Counted from the stretch's first letter, positions 14,021 to 22,355 are shown. The stretch: 64,000 nt of DNA from Streptomyces sp. P3 (GCF_003032475.1 NZ_CP028369.1:2046001-2110000), one strand, 5' to 3'. Numbers and translations are program-made. The notes: generated by a model not told the origin, from the letters alone.

Positions 14021-15286
14021 TCAGCTCCTCGCGGCCAGGGAGGTCGCCGGCAGCAGGCTGTCGAGGCCCTCTTCGACACAGGTCATGAGCTCGGCGACCT
14101 CGGCGCGGCGGTACGTCAGGGAGGGCACGAGCTGGATGCCGGAGGGACCGGGGTGCACCAGGGCGCCCGCGTGACGGATCCGGGTGATGAGGTCGGCGAC
14201 GTCCGTTCCGGCCAGGGCGCGGCCGTCGGGGTGGGTCAGATGCAGGGTGCGGAAGCAGCCGACGCCGGTGGCGTGCGTGGCGAGCGGGTGCCGTTCGACC
14301 AGTTCCGCCAGCCCCTGCTGGAGCCACGCGGCGACGTCGCGGCCCGCGTTCACCGCGTCGAGGCGCTCCATCTCGGCGATCGTGGCGCTGATCGCGGCGC
14401 AGGCGAGGGCGGTCGCGCCCTGGGTCTCGGCGTGGGCGAACACCGTGTCGTGCTCGACGAGGGCCCGGGTCACCCGGTGGGACATCACCAGGGCGGCGGC
14501 GGGGCAGGCTCCGTTGGTCAGGCCCTTGGAGGTGACGAGCACGTCGGGCAGGCCGGGCCAGCTCTCGGAGGCGAAGTAGCTTCCGGTTCGGCCGAAGCCG
14601 GTGGCGACCTCGTCGGCGACCAGGAGGAAGCCGTACTCGTCGCGCAGACGGCCCAGTTCGGCCACGAACGATTCGTCGAGCGGGACGGTCCCGGTGCCGA
14701 CGACGGGTTCCACCACGACGGCGGCGACCTGGCCGCCGAGGGCGGTCATCAGCCGGCCCAGCTCGGCCGTGTCGTTCGGGGTGACGTGGCGGATCAGCCG
14801 CTGGTCGACTCCGTAGACCCGTTGCCCCAGGTCCTCCCCGGTCAGGGCGAAGCCGCCGAAGGTCAGTCCGTGGAAGCTGCCCCGCAGGGCGACCACCAGG
14901 TTCCGTCCGGGCCGGCCCTGTACGGCGTGGTGGATCCGCGCCAGTTTCATGACCGCGTCGTTGGCGACGCCGCCGCCGGTGGAGAAGAGCACCCGGGCGT
15001 AGTGGTCGGGCCCGCAGACCCGCAGCAGGTCCTCGGCGGCGCGGCGGGCGTAACTGTTCTCGAAGCGGAAGGCCCCGAGGTAGGAGGCGTGCGCGGCGGC
15101 TTCGGCGACGGCCTCGGCGATCCTCGCGTTGCCGTAGCCGAGGTTCACGTTCCACAGCCCGCTGTCGGCGTCGAGGGCGGTGCTGCCGTCCGCGAAGGTG
15201 ACGCGGTGTCCGGCCGCGCCGACGGCGCAGAGGCTGTCGTCGCCGTGGCTGGAGGGCGGTATGAGGTAGGGCCAGAGCGCGGTCAT
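14021..15286 (-). CDS. mpaC: class III PLP aminotransferase, daptide MpaC-like
   Basis: A 421-residue fold-type I aminotransferase of the omega-transaminase group. Visible are FSTGGGVANDAVMK (~101-114), the PLP-contacting Asp in VADEVATGFGRTG (~223-235) and the Schiff-base Lys in VTSKGLTNG (K254). In the daptide pathway the homologue transaminates the C-terminal aminoketone left by MpaB, giving a 1,2-propanediamine. The start overlaps the methyltransferase stop by 4 bases (ATGA), and mpaB follows after 4 bases, so the three are translationally coupled, consistent with consecutive steps. Confidence 0.88.
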   Translation of the reverse strand: MTALWPYLIPPSSHGDDSLCAVGAAGHRVTFADGSTALDADSGLWNVNLGYGNARIAEAVAEAAAHASYLGAFRFENSYARRAAEDLLRVCGPDHYARVLFSTGGGVANDAVMKLARIHHAVQGRPGRNLVVALRGSFHGLTFGGFALTGEDLGQRVYGVDQRLIRHVTPNDTAELGRLMTALGGQVAAVVVEPVVGTGTVPLDESFVAELGRLRDEYGFLLVADEVATGFGRTGSYFASESWPGLPDVLVTSKGLTNGACPAAALVMSHRVTRALVEHDTVFAHAETQGATALACAAISATIAEMERLDAVNAGRDVAAWLQQGLAELVERHPLATHATGVGCFRTLHLTHPDGRALAGTDVADLITRIRHAGALVHPGPSGIQLVPSLTYRRAEVAELMTCVEEGLDSLLPATSLAARS

Positions 15287-16107
15287 CGGGAGGCTTCCGT
15301 GGTCAGGAGTGTCACGCGGTGACGCTCGTCGGGCGGCGAGAGGAGCCGGCGGGAGGTGACCGTCAGGCCGGACGCGGCGAGTTCCTCCTCCAGGCGGGGC
15401 AGGTCGAGGACGGCCACGCGGTCCGTGCAGACGGTGACGGGGCTGTCGTCCTGCGGCGGGTCGGCGGGGAAGAGGGTGACGGTGCGGCTGTCGGCGCCGG
15501 CGGGCCAGTGCTCGTACAGCTCGTAGACGGTGCCGCCGGATCCGGTGGCCCGGACGACCGTCTCGTCGGGGCCGTCGTCGTCGCCCCGTTCCAGGACGGT
15601 CAGCAGGAACCGGCCGCCGTCGGCCAGGTGTGCCAGGACGCTGCGGTACAGACCCGCGCGGCCGTCCTCGTCCAGGAGCGAGAGCGAGGTGGTGCCGAGC
15701 AGGATGTGCGGGAAGCTCCGGCCCAGGTCGAACCGGGACATGTCGCCCCGCACCACGGTGCAGCGGGCCCGCATCGACGCCGGGGCCCGGTCCAGTTGGG
15801 TCCTCAGCAGCGCCAGCATGTCGGTGGACAGGTCGAGGGCGGTGACCTCCCGGCCGGTGGCGAGCAGCGGCAGGGTGAACCGTCCCGAGCCGGCCGCGAG
15901 GTCGAGCAGGGGGCCGGGCGTCGTCCGCACGGCGGTCAGCAGGGCCCGGGTCTCCGGGTCGTCGTAGGTGGCGAGGTCGTGGTAGACCGGGGCGCCGAGG
16001 GCGTCGTACAGGCCGCAGACGCGAACTCTGTCGCCGAGCTCCGCCGTCCGGCGGGCGGCGAGGACGCCCCCTTCGGTCGTCATGAGGGGCATGGCCGGGG
16101 CGCTCAT
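15283..16107 (-). CDS. mpaM: SAM-dependent N-methyltransferase, daptide MpaM-like
   Basis: A 274-residue class I methyltransferase: motif I LLDLAAGSGRFTLPLL (~68-83), motif II VTALDLSTDML (~91), and motif IV RGDMSRFDLG (~120). In daptides the homologue dimethylates the new terminal amine, giving the positively charged (S)-N2,N2-dimethyl-1,2-propanediamine end. It overlaps both neighbours by 4 bases, so the order D-M-C-B reads as one translational unit. The assignment rests on this context as much as on sequence, since class I methyltransferases are diverse. Confidence 0.85.
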   Translation of the reverse strand: MSAPAMPLMTTEGGVLAARRTAELGDRVRVCGLYDALGAPVYHDLATYDDPETRALLTAVRTTPGPLLDLAAGSGRFTLPLLATGREVTALDLSTDMLALLRTQLDRAPASMRARCTVVRGDMSRFDLGRSFPHILLGTTSLSLLDEDGRAGLYRSVLAHLADGGRFLLTVLERGDDDGPDETVVRATGSGGTVYELYEHWPAGADSRTVTLFPADPPQDDSPVTVCTDRVAVLDLPRLEEELAASGLTVTSRRLLSPPDERHRVTLLTTEASR

Positions 16108-17138
16108 CGGGCGGCCGCCGGGACGCGCACCGCTACGGGCAGCTCCAGGCCGTGCGAGGCGAGCAGGTCGGCCAGCTGGTCCACGTGGCCGGCGGGGACG
16201 AGGTCGCCCACCGCTCCGGAGGTGGCGAGCAGGCACTCCAGGGTCCGGGCGGCCCGCCGGTCGACGGCGAACAACCTGCTGCCGGCCACGATGTAGGCGT
16301 CCTCGTCCCCGTACAGCACGATCGGCAGCGAGGGGTCCGCCAGGTCGTCGCCTGCCGCGGCGAGCCCGGGCGTCAGCCGGGAACCGAACCCGGAGACCTT
16401 CAGGCCGGTGGCTCCGCGTGCCATGAGGCTGCGCAGTGCGGCGACCGCCGCGAGATAGCGGGCCAGGAACGGGCGGCTGCGCAGCGCTTCGGCGCGAATC
16501 CGCGCCGGCAGTGCCGCGTCCAGCGCGGCGGCGCCGTTGCCGACCCGGGCGAAACGCCCGGCGAGGGCGTCGAGGCCGTCGTCGACCGTGCCGAGCACCG
16601 CTCCCGTGGGGCTGGTGGACACCCGCCCGTCCCGGTCGGCGTACAGGCGCAGGGCGGGTCCGTCCGCCGGGTCGTCAGCGCCGCTCAGGGCGGCCGGGTC
16701 GGCCAGCAGCACCGAGGAGGTGAGGAGGAACTCGGGGAAGACGCCCTCGGTGAGCGCACGGTCGGCGTCGGCGAGGAAGACCTCGAAGTCGTGTCGGTCG
16801 AAGACGCGGACGACGGTCGGCCCGAAGACGGTCATGAAAGGGCTGGCGGCGTAGGCGTGGGTCTGCAGGAAGAAGTCCTGGCCGTTGGAGAACTCGTCGC
16901 CGGGCTCCGTGAGGCTGCCCTGGTAGCCGACGGCGCAGGCGAGATCGCGGGTGCCGTCGCCGGGTGCCAGGAGGAGGGTGCGGGGGCCGACGAGTCCGGC
17001 GGCCGTGACGGCGGGAACGTGCGCCGCGTCGGCCAGGACGAGCGTGCCGACGCCTGCGCCGGGGGGCCCGGCCAGCGGGGAGGCGGTGGCCCAGGAGATG
17101 AGGTGCTGCTTCAGACGCCCACGATCAGTCATGTCCAT
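16104..17138 (-). CDS. mpaD: daptide RiPP-recognition protein, MpaD-like
   Basis: A 344-residue protein with no catalytic motif that I recognise. The C-terminal ~80 residues (SRLFAVDRRAARTLECLLA onward, to HVDQLADLLASHGLELP) look like a RiPP recognition element: beta-hairpin then winged helix. The N-terminal part contains a Rossmann-like stretch (GTLVLADAAHVPAV) that may be scaffold only. Daptide clusters encode such a protein next to the aminotransferase and methyltransferase. It probably presents the leader peptide to MpaB/C/M. AAAGGA lies 9 bases before the chosen ATG; a second ATG two codons later is possible. The stop overlaps the methyltransferase start. Confidence 0.75.
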   Translation of the reverse strand: MDMTDRGRLKQHLISWATASPLAGPPGAGVGTLVLADAAHVPAVTAAGLVGPRTLLLAPGDGTRDLACAVGYQGSLTEPGDEFSNGQDFFLQTHAYAASPFMTVFGPTVVRVFDRHDFEVFLADADRALTEGVFPEFLLTSSVLLADPAALSGADDPADGPALRLYADRDGRVSTSPTGAVLGTVDDGLDALAGRFARVGNGAAALDAALPARIRAEALRSRPFLARYLAAVAALRSLMARGATGLKVSGFGSRLTPGLAAAGDDLADPSLPIVLYGDEDAYIVAGSRLFAVDRRAARTLECLLATSGAVGDLVPAGHVDQLADLLASHGLELPVAVRVPAAAR

Positions 17139-17303
17139 GCCAGATGATCCTTTACTGGTCTGCTTCCCCTTCTGCCTCGGAGCAGCAGGGAATCGGGGTG
17201 CGGTGCGAGGGTGCCGGTCACGACACGACCGGGCGACGGCGGCAGCCGGCGACGAGCGCTTGCCGGCGGACGGCCGGCCGGGCAGCCGACGGCGAACGGT
17301 CGG

Positions 17304-18284
17304 TCAGTGCGGCGCCGAGACGGACCGCAGGATCGCCGACAGGTCCGCGAGCGACTCCTGGGCGCCGAAGAGCTTGCACACGGCGGTGGTGTTCAGGACG
17401 ATCTCGTCCACTCCCACGTCTTCGTAGACCCGGAGCGCCTTGACCACCTGCGGCAGGTCACCGCCCGCGAACGCACCGGTCTCCACGACACCGCGCGCCA
17501 CGTCCTCGAGCCGCCCGGAGCCCACGTCGACCCCCGCCCGGCCGAGCATGTCCAGGTAGTGCGGGGCCTGCATGTGCGCCGCGTTTCCGGCCAGCGCCAG
17601 CCGTGCGGGCCCGGCGCCCTCCCGCCCCTCCTTCTCCAGTCCCGTCGGGACCATGGCGACGATCCGGGGCAGTGACGTCCGCCCCGCGCGTTCGGCGCCC
17701 TCGGCCACCGCGGGCAGGATGACGTCCCGCAGGTATCCGGGCGGCGTCAGCCACGTGATCACCACGTCGGCCACCTCGCCCGCCAGCCGGGCCATCGCCG
17801 GCCGCAGCACTCCCAGACCCACGTCGACCCGGGGCGCCGCGACCGGGGCCAACTGGCCCCGGAAGGTCAGCTGCGGACCGTCCATGACGACCGTCTCGCC
17901 GTCGAGCAGACGGCGGACCGCCGTCACGTACTGCCGTGCCACCTGGAGCGGTTTCCCGTACGGGGCTCCGAGGATGTTCTCCTGGAAGGCCGTCGATCCC
18001 GGGCCGAAGCCCGCGATCACCGGTTCCCCGGTGGCCAGCGCCACGGACCGCGCCTGCAGGGCGGCCTCGTACGGGTGACGCAGAGGCATCAGCGTGACCC
18101 CGAAGCCGGTCGGGACCCGGAACCCGGCCCCGGCCAGACCGGTGAAGGTCTGATGAGGCTCCATCACCATGGCCTGTCCCTGCCAGAGGCGGGCCGCCCC
18201 GGTCCACCGGACGAGTCCGGCGAAGGGGAGAGCCTGCTCCAGACGGCGGGGGACACAGGGGAGGAGCACGGAGTAGTCGGTCAT
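17304..18284 (-). CDS. luciferase-like (probably F420-dependent) oxidoreductase
   Basis: A 326-residue TIM-barrel protein of the bacterial luciferase/F420 superfamily (e.g. the GFGPGSTAFQ segment ~95 and an internal LDGETV ~133). F420H2-dependent members in lanthipeptide clusters (LanJC/LexJ type) reduce dehydroalanine or dehydrobutyrine to D-Ala or D-Abu. Because the operon also has a LanKC dehydratase and Cys-free precursors, the same reduction is a good hypothesis here. It starts with ATG and GAGGAG 11 bases upstream. A 165-bp gap separates it from mpaD. Alternative: oxidation of another intermediate. The superfamily is certain; cofactor and substrate are not. Confidence 0.8.
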   Translation of the reverse strand: MTDYSVLLPCVPRRLEQALPFAGLVRWTGAARLWQGQAMVMEPHQTFTGLAGAGFRVPTGFGVTLMPLRHPYEAALQARSVALATGEPVIAGFGPGSTAFQENILGAPYGKPLQVARQYVTAVRRLLDGETVVMDGPQLTFRGQLAPVAAPRVDVGLGVLRPAMARLAGEVADVVITWLTPPGYLRDVILPAVAEGAERAGRTSLPRIVAMVPTGLEKEGREGAGPARLALAGNAAHMQAPHYLDMLGRAGVDVGSGRLEDVARGVVETGAFAGGDLPQVVKALRVYEDVGVDEIVLNTTAVCKLFGAQESLADLSAILRSVSAPH

Positions 18285-18337
18285 GGCTTCGGGTTCTCCT
18301 CGTCGTCGGGTCGGGTCTGGTCGGCCTCGGCCGCGGA

Positions 18338-18637
18338 CTACTGCCAGTCGTTGTTGTTCTTCGGCAGCGTCACGTCGGGCAGCAGACCGCCGAGGAGGTG
18401 GAGCAACCCGCCGAGGCCGGCGGCGGACGCCGCCCCGTTCCCGGTCCCGTGCGCCGTCTCGTTCCCGGTCCCGTGCGCCGCCACGGTCTCCGTCGCCGTC
18501 CGGCTCTGCGCCGGCTGCTCGGCGGCGGCGGCCGTTCCCTGGCCGGCCAGGGCGATCGTCACCGCGGTCAGCAGACCGGCGACGACGTGTCCACGACGAC
18601 GGGACGACAGCGCGCTGCGGGACGTGGAACGGTTCAC
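18338..18637 (-). CDS. small secreted protein, first gene of the RiPP operon
   Basis: A 99-residue protein starting with GTG; GAGGAG lies about 8 bases upstream. N-terminus MNRSTSRSALSSRRRGHVV is followed by a hydrophobic stretch AGLLTAVTIALAG ending GTAAAA, a clear Sec signal peptide with a probable cut after the Ala run. The mature part holds an imperfect internal repeat (AHGTGNE / AHGTGNG) and ends LLPDVTLPKNNNDWQ. No family is recognised. It lies 53 bp upstream of the luciferase-like gene, same strand, so it is likely in the operon. It could be a secreted accessory or protection factor, or unrelated. Confidence 0.7.
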   Translation of the reverse strand: MNRSTSRSALSSRRRGHVVAGLLTAVTIALAGQGTAAAAEQPAQSRTATETVAAHGTGNETAHGTGNGAASAAGLGGLLHLLGGLLPDVTLPKNNNDWQ

Positions 18638-18660
18638 AGGATGTCTCCTCGGATGCTCGA

Positions 18661-18702
18661 TGCGGTGTTCGTTCTGCGGTGTTCGTTCTGCGGTGTTCGT
18701 GC
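18661..18702. repeat. 14-bp tandem repeat, three copies
   Basis: TGCGGTGTTCGTTC at 18661-18674 and 18675-18688, then TGCGGTGTTCGTGC at 18689-18702. It lies in the leader/promoter region just upstream of the secreted-protein gene, a candidate regulator-binding array. Confidence 0.85.
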
Positions 18703-18758
18703 TTCCTTGCGAGAACGACTCTGCCGTCTGGCGGGGGCCGGAACGAGGCCATCTGCGC

Positions 18759-18792
18759 GCAGCTTGCTGCACCCTCGGATTCCTCAAGCTGC
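18759..18792. promoter_or_regulatory. inverted repeat in the divergent control region
   Basis: GCAGCTTG (18759-18766) and CAAGCTGC (18785-18792) are exact inverse copies 18 bp apart. They sit between the operon head and the divergent LuxR-type regulator gene, so they are a plausible binding site for that regulator. The 314-bp gap (18638-18951) contains no gene. Confidence 0.45.
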
Positions 18793-18879
18793 AGCGGCTC
18801 TCCCGCCGCGCCGGACCCGCCCCCGGGCCGAGCGCGCATCCGGTACGCAACCGGGGGGACGTATGACGTCAACCCTTCG

Positions 18880-18908
18880 TTGACAGTCGAGTACGGGCGT
18901 CTGAGGAT
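18880..18908 (+). promoter_or_regulatory. probable promoter of the LuxR-type regulator gene
   Basis: Perfect -35 TTGACA (18880-18885), 17-bp spacer, -10-like GAGGAT (18903-18908). This gives a leader of about 35-40 nt before the regulator's start codon. Confidence 0.5.
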
Positions 18909-18951
18909 TCCAGGGACCGCGGTGTGATCGATCATCAAACAGGGGGAAAAC

Positions 18952-19950
18952 ATGGGCAATCTGCTCGCGTTTCTAGGCGTGAACGACGAGGAGGAGCGGT
19001 TGTACCGCGCTCTGCTGCGCCGCGACTCGTCCGCATCCGGGTCCTGGGAGCCCGGTCGGGATGAGCCCACGTCGTCCGAGCAGTCCGCCCTGGACAGGCT
19101 GGTGGCGCTGGGGCTCGCCACCCGGAACACCCACGGTGCGATACGCCCGGTCCCGCCGCCCCGGGCCGTGGACGCCCTGATCGACGGGCGCCTGTGCCGT
19201 CTGCGGGAGGACCTGGAGAGCGAGGCCGCCCGGCACTCGGTCATCGAGTCCCTGTTCCGGGAGCGCTTGACCGCCGCTCCGTCACCCCGCGCGGACACCG
19301 ACGACCACAGCCGGATGATCACTCAGCTGCACGGGATCGAGGCGGTCCGGGAGGCCATCGACGAGCTGACCTTCTTCGCCCGGACCGAGGACCTGACCAC
19401 GGAGCCGACCGGCCGCCTCACCGAGGAGTCGATCGCCGTGTCACACCCGATCAACATGCGGTTGCTGCGCCGTGGCGTGCGCATGCGCATGATCATGGGG
19501 GCGGCGATCCTGCAGCACGACACCACGCTCACCTACATGCGTGACCTGGTCTCGCACGGAGCCGAGGTGCGGATCTCCCACCACCCGATCGAGCGTGTGA
19601 TCATCGTCGACCGGTCCGCCGCGCTGACTCCCATCGACCCGGCCCACACCTCGGTGGGGGCGCTGCTCGTGCGCGAGCCCGGCCTGGTGGCCACCCTGGT
19701 CACGCTCTTCGAGCGCATGTGGGCGGCCGCGGAGGAACTCCCCGGTGAGGACACGGACCTGCCGTCCGACATCGAACGCGAGATCCTCGTCATGCTCAGA
19801 GAAGCCGACAAGGACGAGACGGCGGCGCGCCGCCTCGGTGTGTCCGTGCGCACCTACCGCAAGCACCTGGCGGTCATCATGCGCCGTCTCGGCGCGGCCA
19901 ACCGAGTGGAGGCGGCGCTCGTCGCCCTCGAAAAGGGCTGGCTGAGCTGA
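18952..19950 (+). CDS. LuxR-type (TrmB-like N-terminus) transcriptional regulator of the RiPP operon
   Basis: A 332-residue regulator. The C-terminal ~60 residues (PSDIEREILVMLREADKDE, then a helix-turn-helix ARRLGVSVRTYRKHLAVIM and RRLGAANRVEAAL) form a LuxR/GerE-type DNA-binding domain. The N-terminus (LLAFLGVNDEEERLYRALL) resembles the winged-helix start of TrmB-like regulators. The middle (RRGVRMRMIMG to HHPIERVIIVDRSAALTPID) is PLD-like, as in other actinobacterial cluster regulators. It is transcribed away from the RiPP operon across a 314-bp shared region with an inverted repeat. Pathway-specific control is likely. A GGGGGAAAAC ribosome site precedes the ATG. Confidence 0.88.
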   Translation: MGNLLAFLGVNDEEERLYRALLRRDSSASGSWEPGRDEPTSSEQSALDRLVALGLATRNTHGAIRPVPPPRAVDALIDGRLCRLREDLESEAARHSVIESLFRERLTAAPSPRADTDDHSRMITQLHGIEAVREAIDELTFFARTEDLTTEPTGRLTEESIAVSHPINMRLLRRGVRMRMIMGAAILQHDTTLTYMRDLVSHGAEVRISHHPIERVIIVDRSAALTPIDPAHTSVGALLVREPGLVATLVTLFERMWAAAEELPGEDTDLPSDIEREILVMLREADKDETAARRLGVSVRTYRKHLAVIMRRLGAANRVEAALVALEKGWLS

Positions 19951-19993
19951 CTCGAGGTCCGGAGCGCGAGCGCGCCCGACTGCCGAGGCCCGT

Positions 19994-20019
19994 GGACCGG
20001 CACCCGAAGTCACCGGTCC
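19994..20019. terminator. stem-loop after the regulator gene
   Basis: GGACCGG (19994-20000) and CCGGTCC (20013-20019) with a 12-nt loop, followed by repeated CGGACCGCG motifs to ~20090. It lies between two converging genes. Confidence 0.5.
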
Positions 20020-20100
20020 GCGGGCCGCGGCCGGACCGCGAGCTCGGCCGGACCGCGGGCTTCGGCTAGTCGGCGAGCTCGACCGGACCGCGCCCGCCCC

Positions 20101-21003
20101 TCAGCCCAGCCGGGTGAGCGCCTCGGTCGCGATGTCCTCGAAGACGCCCTGGTCCGCGGCGAAGTCGGAGTCCGCGATCGGCCAGTGGACCACTATCTCG
20201 GTGAAGCCGAGCTCGCGGTGGCGCCCGGCGAAGTCGACGAAGGCCTCCACGGACTCCAGCGGCCGGCTCCGGTCCGGCGTGAACCCGGTCAGCAGGATCC
20301 TGTCCAGCTCCGCGCCGTCCCGTCCGGCGTCGGCGCACGCCTTGGCGAGCTTGTCGAGCTGGCCGCGCAGGGCCGCGTCCGACTGCTCCGCGGTCCCCGC
20401 CTCGTACAGCTTGGGGTCGCCGGTCGTCACCCACGCCTGCCCGTACCGGGCCGCCAGCTTCAGTCCGCGCGGCCCGGTCGCGGCCACCGCAAAGGGGAGC
20501 CGGGGCCGCTGGACGCAGCCGGGGATGTTACGGGCTTCCTCGGCGGAGTAGTGAGTGCCCCGGTGGCTCACCGCGTCCTCGGTGAGCAGACGGTCGAGCA
20601 GCGGAACGAACTCAGCGAAGCGGTCCGCGCGTTCCCGCGGCGTCCACGCCTCCCGGCCCAGCACCTCGGCGTCGAAGCCGTTGCCGCCCGCGCCGATGCC
20701 CAGCGTGACCCGGCCACCCGAGATGTCGTCGAGCGAGATCAGCTCCTTGGCGAGGGTCACCGGGTGGCGGAAGTTGGGTGACGTCACCAGCGTGCCGAGA
20801 CGCAGGCGGTCCGTGGCCGTGGCGGCAGCGGCCAGGGTGGGCAGGGCCCCGAACCAGGGACCGTCCCGGAAGGACCGCCAGGACAGGTGGTCGTAGGTGT
20901 ACGCGGCGTGGAAGCCGAGCTCCTCGGCGCGCCGCCACTTGGCCCGGCCTCCCTCGCGCCAGCGGTCGACGGGCAGGATCACGGTACTCAGCCGCAGGTT
21001 CAT
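20101..21003 (-). CDS. F420-dependent luciferase-like oxidoreductase
   Basis: A 300-residue LLM-class protein with the typical N-terminus (EELGFHAAYTYDHLSW), the segment LRLGTLVTSPNFRHPVTLAK (~75) and GRVTLGIGAGGNGFDAE (~104-120), the signature of F420-dependent members. It starts at ATG 21003. It converges on the RiPP regulator and is separated from the operon by it, so it is more likely a housekeeping or flanking gene than a cluster enzyme. Its sequence differs clearly from the cluster's own LLM protein. The substrate is unknown. Confidence 0.85.
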   Translation of the reverse strand: MNLRLSTVILPVDRWREGGRAKWRRAEELGFHAAYTYDHLSWRSFRDGPWFGALPTLAAAATATDRLRLGTLVTSPNFRHPVTLAKELISLDDISGGRVTLGIGAGGNGFDAEVLGREAWTPRERADRFAEFVPLLDRLLTEDAVSHRGTHYSAEEARNIPGCVQRPRLPFAVAATGPRGLKLAARYGQAWVTTGDPKLYEAGTAEQSDAALRGQLDKLAKACADAGRDGAELDRILLTGFTPDRSRPLESVEAFVDFAGRHRELGFTEIVVHWPIADSDFAADQGVFEDIATEALTRLG

Positions 21004-21039
21004 GCCCCCGAGCCTACGTCTGGTCCGGAAGTGTCTCCC

Positions 21040-21195
21040 CGCACCCCCGAAGCGCCTCGACCCCACCCCACTCCCGGCAGGGGCCCACTCGCTGGAGCGC
21101 CACGGCCACACACCCGCTCAGGAACCCTGGAGAGCCACGACCACACACCCGGCAGGGCCCACTCTGGAGCGCCACGACCCACCACCCGGCGGGCA
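21040..21195. repeat. imperfect tandem repeats in the divergent gap
   Basis: Related blocks containing CCCGGCAGGG, CCCACTC, CTGGAGCGCCACG and CCACACACC recur three times between 21040 and 21195, in the 299-bp gap between the LLM gene and the HAD gene. No gene or promoter motif is obvious in the gap. Confidence 0.55.
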
Positions 21196-21302
21196 CCGGA
21201 GCGATCGCGCCGGCCCCCGGCATCGGGCCGACCGTGCCGCGTCGCCCCCGCGGAAGGCGGACCCTCGCACGGTCGTGCGGGCAACTGCGGGAGAATGGCC
21301 CG

Positions 21303-22172
21303 GTGACCTCAGCGACCCGACAGCCCGAGACCCCGGCCACCGCCCTCCCGCCCCGACTCATCGCCACCGATCTCGACGGCACACTGCTGCGGGACGACCA
21401 GTCCGTGTCCCCGCGCACGGTGGCCGCCCTCGCCGCGGCCGAGGAGGCGGGCATCGAGGTCTTCTTCGTCACCGGCCGCCCGGCCCGCTGGATGGACGTC
21501 GTCAGCGACCACGTCCACGGGCACGGCCTGGCGATCTGCGGCAACGGCGCCGCCGTGGTCGACCTGCACGGCGGCCCCGGCGCCCACCGCTTCGTCAAGG
21601 TGCGCGACCTGGCACGGGAGAACGCGCTGGACGCGGTCCGGCTGCTGCGCGAGGCCGCGCCCGGGACCATGTACGCCGTCGAGCAGACGTACGGCTTCTA
21701 CCAGGAGCCGGAGTATCCCAAGATGCACATGGAGATCCCCGACCACCTCGCTCCGGCCGAGCAGCTGCTCGCCCCGGACGCGCCGGGGGCCGGTGAGCCG
21801 GTGCTGAAGATCCTCGCGTTCCACCCCACGCTCGACCCCGACGCCTTCCTCACCGTCGCCCGGCTGGCCATCGGCGACCGGGCCAACGTCACCCGCTCCA
21901 GCCCCAGCGCCCTGCTGGAGATCAGCGGCCCCGACGTCTCGAAGGCCAGCACGCTCGCCCTGTGCTGTGCGGAGCGCGGCATCTCCCACGAGGAGGTCGT
22001 CGCGTTCGGGGACATGCCGAACGACGTCGAGATGCTCACCTGGGCCGGCCGGTCGTACGCGATGGGCAACGCCCACCCGGACGTGCTCGCGGCCGCCTCG
22101 GGACACACCGTCGCCAACAACGAGGACGGGGTCGCGGTCGTCATCGAGCGGCTGCTCGCCGAGCGAGGCTAG
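21303..22172 (+). CDS. HAD-superfamily phosphatase, Cof type (IIB)
   Basis: A 289-residue HAD hydrolase: motif I DLDGTLLRDD (~21-30), motif II TGRPAR, motif III Lys around SKAST, motif IV GDMPNDVEML (~240), with the type IIB cap between (~85-190). These proteins dephosphorylate sugar phosphates, nucleotides or FMN; the substrate here is unknown. A GTG start (VTSATRQPE) was chosen because no ATG gives a plausible N-terminus. It converges on cydCD across a 183-bp gap that holds repeated CCGACGGC motifs. Confidence 0.88.
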   Translation: MTSATRQPETPATALPPRLIATDLDGTLLRDDQSVSPRTVAALAAAEEAGIEVFFVTGRPARWMDVVSDHVHGHGLAICGNGAAVVDLHGGPGAHRFVKVRDLARENALDAVRLLREAAPGTMYAVEQTYGFYQEPEYPKMHMEIPDHLAPAEQLLAPDAPGAGEPVLKILAFHPTLDPDAFLTVARLAIGDRANVTRSSPSALLEISGPDVSKASTLALCCAERGISHEEVVAFGDMPNDVEMLTWAGRSYAMGNAHPDVLAAASGHTVANNEDGVAVVIERLLAERG

Positions 22173-22355
22173 ACCGGCTCGTCCGCTCGCGGGCACGGCT
22201 CCCCTCCCGGGCAGCCCCGTGCGCCGCGGCCGGCCGTCCTGACGGCTGTCCCGACGGCGTGCCGATCGTCGTCCCGACGGCCATGGCCGATCGCCGTGCG
22301 GTATGCCGGTGCCGACGGCGGCTGTCCGCCGGGCCGCCCGGCCAGGGACGTCCGC

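Noticed and set aside
20101..21003. Second luciferase-like enzyme as part of the RiPP operon
   Set aside because: It lies beyond the divergent regulator, converging on it, next to housekeeping genes; no sequence feature ties it to the cluster.
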